In this document: positions 35,424 to 40,828 of the stretch, piece after piece
How positions within the stretch are numbered: the first letter of the stretch is position 1
Layout: each line of letters starts with the position of its first letter
From: Anaeroglomus sp964550565
Lineage (GTDB): Bacteria; Planctomycetota; Phycisphaerae; Sedimentisphaerales; Anaerohalosphaeraceae
Length of the DNA: 40,828 bases
Direction of reading: 5' to 3'
NCBI GenBank assembly: GCA_964550565.1
Contig: CAZKAI010000030.1
Location: 1-40,828, forward strand
Notes under the pieces: model-generated
Told to the model about the DNA's origin: nothing
What the model saw: the letters and a program-made list of their open reading frames with translations, nothing else
Database searches by the model: none
Made by a program: the position numbers and the translations under genes

Positions 35424-36153
35424 AATCATGGACGAAACAAATATGACTCTGAAATCTATGTATTTAGGAATGGTCAAAGTCACAAGAATATGTCTGCTGA
35501 TGACGGCGATTGCCGTGCCCCTGCTGGCGGCCGAAACTTCACAGCCGTTTTCGAAACTGGACAGTCCGGATACGCCAAGCGGCTATCTCGCCCGCTTGCT
35601 GATTAACGAAGTTCCTTTTCCCGGCGAACGTGCCTATGAGAGTGAAACAGCGACCAAAGAAGCGATGGTTCAGATTCTCTGGGTGCTGCATTGCCGGATT
35701 CATCTGATTCCGACAGGCTATACCCAGCAGCAGGTCGCAGGCGTTCGATCCGAAAATATGATTGATGTCATCACCGGTACGGGTGAAAAAAGACAATGCG
35801 AAGGCTTTTACCGTAATACGAACGGAAAGTTTGTCATGGATGACCGGGTCGAGGAACGGATTGACTACCTTCTCAAGATTGCCAATCAAGGCGGCAAACC
35901 AGGCCGGTTCAGTTCCCTGCTGAATTTTGCACAAAATCTTGCACGAACGTATTTTAAGGAAGGTATCGAAGGTGTGGACCGCTATGCCAGCCTGGAAAAA
36001 ATTGGGCCGGTTAAGGTGACAGGCCATGCCTATTCCTGGATGACAGATGTCAACAATTATCATCCTGGCGGCAATTATGTCTTTATCCCCTCGGAATACA
36101 AGGGGTCCCTGGGCGGCAATCGCTTCTTTACTTTGCGAAAGGATCCCAAATGA
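35413..36153 (+). CDS. Exported protein of unknown function
   Basis: 246 residues with a secretion signal after a longish N-region (hydrophobic ICLLMTAIAVPLLAA at about 24-38). The mature protein has EAMVQILWVLHCRIHLIPTG, IDVITGTGEKRQCEGFYRN, a helical YLLKIANQGG segment and a C-terminus with HPGGNYVFIPSEYKGSLGG. I do not recognise the family. The overall order (an early Glu plus long helix, a central Phe/Tyr-rich turn, a C-terminal HPGG-type loop) faintly recalls SleB-type cell-wall hydrolases, but this is weak. AAGGG at 35401-35405 favours the ATG at 35413, which overlaps the glucosidase by 11 bases. It overlaps the next lipoprotein gene by 4, so the three are translationally linked. Confidence 0.6.
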   Translation: MGNKIMDETNMTLKSMYLGMVKVTRICLLMTAIAVPLLAAETSQPFSKLDSPDTPSGYLARLLINEVPFPGERAYESETATKEAMVQILWVLHCRIHLIPTGYTQQQVAGVRSENMIDVITGTGEKRQCEGFYRNTNGKFVMDDRVEERIDYLLKIANQGGKPGRFSSLLNFAQNLARTYFKEGIEGVDRYASLEKIGPVKVTGHAYSWMTDVNNYHPGGNYVFIPSEYKGSLGGNRFFTLRKDPK

Positions 36154-37046
36154 CATTCTATCGGCTTAATCATCTTGTATTCATTGTCATCGTCGTGTCG
36201 TTATTATGCTCCTGTAAGACGCCGCTGCCGGCAACACAGGCGGGTATTTCCGAAATCCCGACAGAAGTGGTGCAGCAGCCCTATCTCTATGAGGTAGTCA
36301 GGCATCTCTATCGCTGGTACCTTGATGAATCCGAGATAGAACGTGTCATTGAATCCAAGGAGTTTACTTTCTGGGTTCGTCGCCTTGCGCCCAGGCTGGA
36401 TCCCGGAGATCAAAGCGTTCTGGCCGACATTTATCTGCCTCAGGTCAATATCACGGTGAAAGTCAAAAAAGCCGACTATGTCATCGAGGAAATGGGAACT
36501 GCGGTCAAAAACAAGACCTTTAAGATAATTCAGATTATGCGGGGTACCGTTCCGGCACGCTGCCCCCGAACCTGTCAACAGGTTGCAGTTAACGTTGGGG
36601 ACATGAAAGACTACCTGTTCCGTACGCGGAATCAGCAGGATTTTCCCGACCAAGCCATGATAGAGCACCTGCGGCAGGCGCTGCGCAAAGAGATTGCCAA
36701 AGAAGGAATTTCCGTAAGCGGGGTGCCCCAGGGAGACCGAATCATTCATCTGGCACCGTTATCACCGATTGCCAATGAAAGCTGGGTGTTCTGGGAAGAT
36801 GGCCGCAAGTTGTTCTTTTTTGCATCGGATATTGAACTGGCCAATCCCGCCGTTTGGGAACATGAGACCCTGATGGCGCGTGTGTTTGATTTGGATCAGC
36901 AGGTGGTGGTGTCGCCCTCGGAAGCCCCCGGCAGCAATCGATTTTTAACCCGTTATCAGGTGAGCCGGGCTTTATTTAACTGTGTGGTGCTGGGAAGCCG
37001 GGTATCTTTACCGCCTCCGGCTGCTTCGGAAATTGGAGATAACTGA
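36150..37046 (+). CDS. Lipoprotein of unknown function
   Basis: 298 residues. A lipoprotein signal is clear (VIVVSLLCSCKTP, Cys at about 24). The mature part is alpha/beta with no recognised domain: RHLYRWYLDESEIERVIES, LADIYLPQVNITVKVKKADY, a Cys pair in ARCPRTCQQ, and a C-terminal segment with DGRKLFFFASDIELANPAVW. The two nearby Cys residues (spaced by three) might form a disulfide. AAAGGA precedes the ATG, and the start overlaps the preceding exported protein's stop by 4 bases (ATGA), suggesting that the two products act together at the envelope. The 80-base gap to the DUF3313-like gene leaves room for a separate promoter. Confidence 0.6.
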   Translation: MTFYRLNHLVFIVIVVSLLCSCKTPLPATQAGISEIPTEVVQQPYLYEVVRHLYRWYLDESEIERVIESKEFTFWVRRLAPRLDPGDQSVLADIYLPQVNITVKVKKADYVIEEMGTAVKNKTFKIIQIMRGTVPARCPRTCQQVAVNVGDMKDYLFRTRNQQDFPDQAMIEHLRQALRKEIAKEGISVSGVPQGDRIIHLAPLSPIANESWVFWEDGRKLFFFASDIELANPAVWEHETLMARVFDLDQQVVVSPSEAPGSNRFLTRYQVSRALFNCVVLGSRVSLPPPAASEIGDN

Positions 37047-37126
37047 GCATAAATACCTTATTGGCAGTATAAACAGTTGAAACAGAATACATGGTTATGA
37101 AAAATCAAGATTAAGGAGAACGAAAA

Positions 37127-37735
37127 ATGAAAAAGACGAGTATGTGGGTGGTTGTGATGACTGTGGGATTGGCCGGCATTTGCGGCTGCGGAAAAGAAAT
37201 GGCCAAAGCGGGGTTTTTGAGCGATTACTCCAAATTGCAGAAAGAGTCTGATTCAAGCCTGCGATATGTAGATCAAAAGGCGGTCGCCGGATACTCCGCA
37301 TTTATGATCGACCCGGTAAAAGTAGTCTATCGCAGCGATGCCAAATCCAAGGATAAGCTGACCGACGAGCAGATTACAGACCTGACCAGTTATATGAATA
37401 CCAAAATTCGTGAGGCGATCCAGGGCGCAGGCAAGAAAATTGCATATCAGCCTGCCGCCGGTGTGGCTCGTGTGAGAGTTGCTCTGACAGACATCGAGAG
37501 AACCGGTGCGATTAATATGCTTCCCCAGGCCAGCTTGTTAGGCGTTGGAATCGGCGGTGCATCCATGGAGGCGGAGATCGTTGATTCGGTCACCGGCCAG
37601 CAGGTCGGGGCGGTCGTTGAGTCTGGAAAGGGCGGACGGATTCCATTTACCAATCTGGGTGACTGGTCGGCAGCAAAAAATGTGATCAATGGCTGGACGG
37701 AACGGTTTCAGAAGCGCCTCGAGGAATTGAAATAA
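37127..37735 (+). CDS. Lipoprotein, DUF3313-like
   Basis: 202 residues with a lipoprotein signal (MTVGLAGICGCGK, Cys at about 23). The mature protein matches the DUF3313 pattern: an early GFLSDYSKL, then YSAFMIDPVKVVY, LTSYMNTKIREAI, VRVALTDIERT and a Gly-rich LLGVGIGGASMEAEIVDS with DSVTGQQVGAVVESGKGG before the terminal helix. Proteins of this family are small envelope lipoproteins without established activity. AAGGAG precedes the ATG. It is spaced 80 bases after and 86 bases before its neighbours, so it may be transcribed separately from the glucosidase group. Confidence 0.75.
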   Translation: MKKTSMWVVVMTVGLAGICGCGKEMAKAGFLSDYSKLQKESDSSLRYVDQKAVAGYSAFMIDPVKVVYRSDAKSKDKLTDEQITDLTSYMNTKIREAIQGAGKKIAYQPAAGVARVRVALTDIERTGAINMLPQASLLGVGIGGASMEAEIVDSVTGQQVGAVVESGKGGRIPFTNLGDWSAAKNVINGWTERFQKRLEELK

Positions 37736-37821
37736 GTCAGAGATTTGCGTTATAATGCTGCACAAGGTATAACCGATTGAATACATCAGAAGAAAGACTT
37801 TACTTTAAGAAAGGAAACAAA

Positions 37822-38828
37822 ATGAAACAGGGTATAATTATCATAATAATGGCTGCGGCGGCTTTAAATAGTGCATTTGCTGCCGAGCCGGTCTTGCAGA
37901 AACCCCAGATCGATGAAAGTGCGGATGTTGTTGAAATCAAGATTCCTCCCAAAGAGAGTTCAGAATACTGGGCCGTGCGTGCCGAGGCCATGTCAAAACT
38001 GCTTCCGTTGCTGACGCAAAAGCGTACAGAGGCGAAAAAGCAGGTCCAGTTGCTTGCGGATTACCTGCTGAGCATCGGCAAGGCGACGGAGTTTGCCGAG
38101 AAAAACGTTCCGGTTCCAAGCGACCCCAATGTCTTTCTGGAAGTGCTTCAAATGGGACAGCGGCTTGAGGAGATGAATATTCCAGTGCCCAAAAAACGTC
38201 CTTCCTGGGATGAACTAGTGGAAATCGCCATGGAGTACGTCATCTATGATGGATACTTGCCGGTGGAAATTGAGGAAGGCGAGGACCGTTTGCAATTTGT
38301 ACAAGCCTGTGTCAAAAAAGAGGAATACGGCCAGAAGGTCCNNNNNNNNNNNNNNNNNNNNNNNNNNNNNNNNNNNNNNNNNNNNNNNNNNNNNNNNNNN
38401 NNNNNNNNNNNNNNNNNNNNNNNNNNNNNNNNNNNNNNNNNCGTTTGCAATTTGTACAAGCCTGTGTCAAAAAAGAGGAATACGGCCAGAAGGTCCGCAA
38501 GGATCTGCGAACGTCTCTGGATCAGTGCGCCAGGATGTGGGTTTATCTGGATTCCATCAATAAAAAGAATGACTATAAAGTCTATCTTGCCGACCTCAAG
38601 CTCAAGGATAAAGAACAACGGGATCAGCAAAAAGCTGCATATCTGGACGCACGTCGTGATAAAGCGGTTGCACAGGCCGAGAGGGAAGCTCAGATGAAGC
38701 AGCAGGCGGCCATGGATCGTTATCAGTTCGAGTCCAGCAAAAAAGAACGGATTTATGAGGACCGTCAAAACCGCCTCGAATACCAGCAAAGTCTGCTGAA
38801 TAATCGCCTGGTCAATGGCGGATATTGA
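37822..38828 (+). CDS. Exported coiled-coil protein interrupted by a scaffold gap
   Basis: The gene is cut by 100 N at 38342-38441, but both sides encode one protein. Collapsing the 55-base duplicate at the contig ends gives a continuous frame of 283 residues ending with TGA at 38826-38828. A signal peptide lies at about 1-18 (MAAAALNSAFAA). The remainder is strongly helical and charged; the C-terminal quarter (about 190-275) is a Lys/Glu/Gln/Arg-rich coiled coil (KDKEQRDQQKAAYLDARRDK, read to its end in QNRLEYQQSLL). No domain is recognised. AAGGA at 37811-37815 fixes the ATG at 37822. As deposited, the two halves are in different frames because 100 N does not preserve phase. A structural envelope role is possible but unsupported. 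Confidence 0.7.
38287..38341. repeat. Left contig end: 55-base sequence duplicated across the gap
   Basis: These 55 bases are identical to 38442-38496, that is, the last 55 bases of the left contig equal the first 55 of the right one. Such an overlap is what de Bruijn assembly leaves at a k-mer junction. Confidence 0.9.
38342..38441. other. Scaffold gap of exactly 100 N, probably artificial
   Basis: A run of exactly 100 N, the default placeholder length of many scaffolders. It is flanked by identical 55-base ends, so the true distance is probably minus 55 bases (an overlap). Confidence 0.95.
38442..38496. repeat. Right contig start: second copy of the 55-base sequence
   Basis: Identical to 38287-38341. 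Reading on from this copy continues the same protein frame that ends at the gap on the left. Confidence 0.9.
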
Positions 38829-39061
38829 GCTGCATCAATCGATGAAGCAAGATCTGGGACACCCGCATGGTATTCAGGAGAAGAACCATGTGGTTTCCGG
38901 CGGAATGGCCCAAAAAGTCAGCGGCGGGCAGATGAGATATCTCCAGCCGCTGGCTTTTATCTGCTGGAAGGATTGCAGTTGATCGCCCACTGAAAATATC
39001 CAGTTATACCGCAGCCCGGTGCTTCGGACGTCGGAATATGATTTGAAAAAAGGATCGAACC

Positions 39062-39382
39062 ATGCATAAGTTATTATTTGTGATATGTGTGTCTGCCTTA
39101 CTCCTGGTTTCTTCCGGATGCGCAAAGTATTGGTATCAGGAAGGCAAAAGTTTTAATGAATGCAAACAGGCTCGCGCCCTGTGTTTTGAAGAGTTGAAAA
39201 AGCGGACGGATTTTGCCGGTGTGACATCGGAGTATGAAATCAAATATATGACGGAGTGCATGCAGGCGCAGGGCTATCGTGAAGTCTCTGCCGGTGAACT
39301 GCCGATGAATGCAAAACGAGAAGAGCCTGCCAGCACATTTCATTGGCGGGCGAGAGGTATTGCAGGGTCGCTGGAGCCTTGA
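39062..39382 (+). CDS. Small lipoprotein
   Basis: 106 residues. The N-terminus is a lipoprotein signal (ICVSALLLVSSGCAKYW, Cys at 20). The mature chain is short and polar with three further Cys residues (ECKQARALCFEELKKR and TECMQAQGY), a spacing that recalls small envelope proteins with a CxxxxxxC helix; two disulfide-capable Cys could link antiparallel helices. No family is assigned. AAAAAAGGA lies before the ATG, giving a good start. It stands apart: 233 bases follow the coiled-coil gene and 116 precede the hydrolase gene. Confidence 0.7.
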   Translation: MHKLLFVICVSALLLVSSGCAKYWYQEGKSFNECKQARALCFEELKKRTDFAGVTSEYEIKYMTECMQAQGYREVSAGELPMNAKREEPASTFHWRARGIAGSLEP

Positions 39383-39498
39383 AGCAGGATTGAAAATCAT
39401 TAGCTATAAAAACCTGTACGGATGCGACATACTGTACTTTGATGATTTACTATCCTGCAGGTAATAAAACAATGTGTGCAGTTAAGCAGAGGTTCGAT

Positions 39499-40828
39499 AT
39501 GATTAGATACAATGGCTCCATATCCAAACGATGGCAAAATTGGATGTGCTTGTTTGCAATGATTTGCTGCCTGACCTGGATGGTCGGCTGCGGCAGCCCT
39601 TACAAGGCGGTTCGTCTTAATCCAGTCAAATTGTTTGAAACCAAGGGCCAGAATGCCGTCAATTCATCGCAGCCAAGCTGGGAAACCCGGCAGTATTTAC
39701 GGTTGATGTTCCTGGATAAGGCATACACCAGAGATTCTTCGCAGGCTATTGCGTTGCTGGAAGACAACATCGAGAAAGAGCAGACGCTTCCATTGCGAAT
39801 GGCTCTTGCCGAGTTGTCGCTGCTGGAAGCACAGAAACGGCGGGATTCCGATCCCCAGAAAAAAATCTATTATATTCGTGCGGCCAGGCATGCGTATGAC
39901 TATCTGTTTTTCGACATGCACCCCATGGATTCAAGCTCGCTGGTCCCCTCGTTTCGATTTATGGCTGATATTTACAATCTTGCGGTGGCCGAACTGATCA
40001 GCATGAGGGCAACCCGCGAAAATCCGTGGGAATCGAGTGATCTGGATTATCGAGGCATTCACTATCACTTTGAGGTTGTCAAACAGGGGGCAGGGATATG
40101 GGATCCGTCATGGTTTGATTATCTTCATAATGCCTACGAAATCAGGGTAACCGGATTGGCCAATGAATATACCACGAAGGGGCTGGGAGCACCGCTGGTG
40201 GGGATTGTGGAAAAACCCGCTCAAAAACCGCATTTTGGACGGTTTTTTCCGCCTCGCCTCGTCGCCTATCCGATCTCTGCGGTCCTGCTGTTTGATCCGA
40301 TCCAGAAAGGCCAGACCACATCACGAAATATCCGTCTTGTTTTTTATGACTCACTCGTCACCGATTCGATTACGATTCAAAATCGACAGGTGCCCCTGGA
40401 AGCGGATTTTACGACGCCCCTGGGACTTCAATTGCGAAAGACAAATCCTTTCCAGACAGGGCTTCACAATCTGATCTCCAGCGATGTCGAACTTAAAAAT
40501 GCCGGTATTTATATGCTGGAGCCGTATCGGCCCGATAAAATTCCGGTATTGATGGTGCATGGATTAATGTCTTCTCCGTCCACATGGGCGGGGATATTTA
40601 ATGATTTGCGAGGCGATCCTCAGCTTCGAAAAAGATACCAGTTCTGGTTTTTTATGTATCCGACAGGCCTGCCAATCGGCTACTCGACATCGATACTCCG
40701 AGATCAGTTGAAAACCATCCGTGCTTTATATGACCCAAACGGCGTCAACCCGAATTTCAATCAGATGGTAATAATGGGCCATAGTATGGGCGGGCTTCTG
40801 ACACGGGGCATGGTGCAGGATAGCGGGA
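39499..40828 (+). CDS. Lipoprotein alpha/beta hydrolase (3' truncated by window)
   Basis: The frame is open from the ATG at 39499 to the window end, giving 443 residues with the C-terminus missing. A lipoprotein signal is present (ICCLTWMVGCGSP, Cys at about 32). A helical N-terminal region (about 60-190, TPR-like in density) and a beta-rich part (about 230-340) precede the hydrolase fold: PVLMVHGLMSSPSTW is the oxyanion strand and VIMGHSMGGLLTRG is the nucleophile elbow with Ser429. The catalytic acid and His would lie beyond the window. An esterase or lipase-like activity at the envelope is expected. AGAGG at 39488-39492 favours 39499 over an in-frame ATG at 39472. Confidence 0.85.
   Translation, partial: MIRYNGSISKRWQNWMCLFAMICCLTWMVGCGSPYKAVRLNPVKLFETKGQNAVNSSQPSWETRQYLRLMFLDKAYTRDSSQAIALLEDNIEKEQTLPLRMALAELSLLEAQKRRDSDPQKKIYYIRAARHAYDYLFFDMHPMDSSSLVPSFRFMADIYNLAVAELISMRATRENPWESSDLDYRGIHYHFEVVKQGAGIWDPSWFDYLHNAYEIRVTGLANEYTTKGLGAPLVGIVEKPAQKPHFGRFFPPRLVAYPISAVLLFDPIQKGQTTSRNIRLVFYDSLVTDSITIQNRQVPLEADFTTPLGLQLRKTNPFQTGLHNLISSDVELKNAGIYMLEPYRPDKIPVLMVHGLMSSPSTWAGIFNDLRGDPQLRKRYQFWFFMYPTGLPIGYSTSILRDQLKTIRALYDPNGVNPNFNQMVIMGHSMGGLLTRGMVQDSG

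Noticed and set aside
38874..38937. 15-codon frame (ATG at 38889) with an AGGAG site between the coiled-coil and small lipoprotein genes
   Set aside because: Too short and without conservation evidence; one Shine-Dalgarno-like match in 233 bases is not enough.
1..40828. CRISPR array, tRNA, rRNA or insertion sequence
   Set aside because: No regularly spaced repeats, no cloverleaf or rRNA-like sequence, and no transposase or terminal inverted repeats were seen on either strand by reading.

Overview
The window looks like a metagenome-assembled scaffold from a planctomycete, most likely class Phycisphaerae (Sedimentisphaerales-like). The grounds are three exported proteins that end in the short Cys- and Asp-rich dockerin/EF-hand-like tail ending in (A/P)xxWL, an ECF sigma factor paired with a FecR protein, multi-domain LamG/FN3/Ig-like surface proteins, a dense set of carbohydrate-active enzymes, and mixed base composition around 50% GC. 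This is inference from protein style; no marker gene such as rRNA is present. Every supportable intact gene lies on the + strand.

Region 1 (1-5.9 kb): the 3' end of a PKD-like/dockerin-tailed exported protein, a decayed and frameshifted sulfatase remnant (487-797), an AT-rich leader, an ECF sigma factor translationally overlapping a membrane FecR protein with an NPCBM-like C-terminus, then a large Ig-like/LamG/dockerin-tailed exported protein closed by a clear intrinsic terminator at 5910-5949.

Region 2 (6.0-18.8 kb): a plant-polysaccharide locus that reads as a glucuronoarabinoxylan degradation set: GH5-type modular glycosidase, GH115 alpha-glucuronidase, SGNH/GDSL esterase lipoprotein, Sde182/DUF1593 protein, GH43 beta-xylosidase-type enzyme with a C-terminal beta-sandwich, and a second GH43 with a CBM6-like C-terminus. 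All carry export signals. No SusC/SusD pair or sugar transporter is seen in the window.

Region 3 (18.8-22.4 kb): a soluble GAF-PAS-PAS-PAS NarL-type histidine kinase, its LuxR-family response regulator, and a stand-alone receiver-only paralogue with an altered acidic pocket and a hairpin in its leader.

Region 4 (22.4-40.8 kb): a run of energy, ion and envelope genes: PPK2 polyphosphate kinase, DUF4136-like lipoprotein, small K+ channel, a complete tripartite RND efflux system in the order OMF-MFP-RND, a SpoIIAA-like STAS protein, an anchored TPR protein, a DUF4239-type membrane protein, a cytoplasmic GH63/MGH1-like glucosidase overlapping an exported protein and a lipoprotein of unknown function, a DUF3313-like lipoprotein, a coiled-coil exported protein cut by a 100-N scaffold gap, a small lipoprotein, and the 5' part of a lipoprotein alpha/beta hydrolase. 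The gap is almost certainly artificial: the 55 bases on each side are identical, and collapsing them restores one 283-residue reading frame.

The most interesting items are the FecR/NPCBM regulator beside a xylan locus, the dockerin-like tails without any cohesin in view, the kinase/regulator/orphan-receiver trio with shared upstream sequence elements, and the glucosidase-unknown-lipoprotein overlap group inside a stress-like island.
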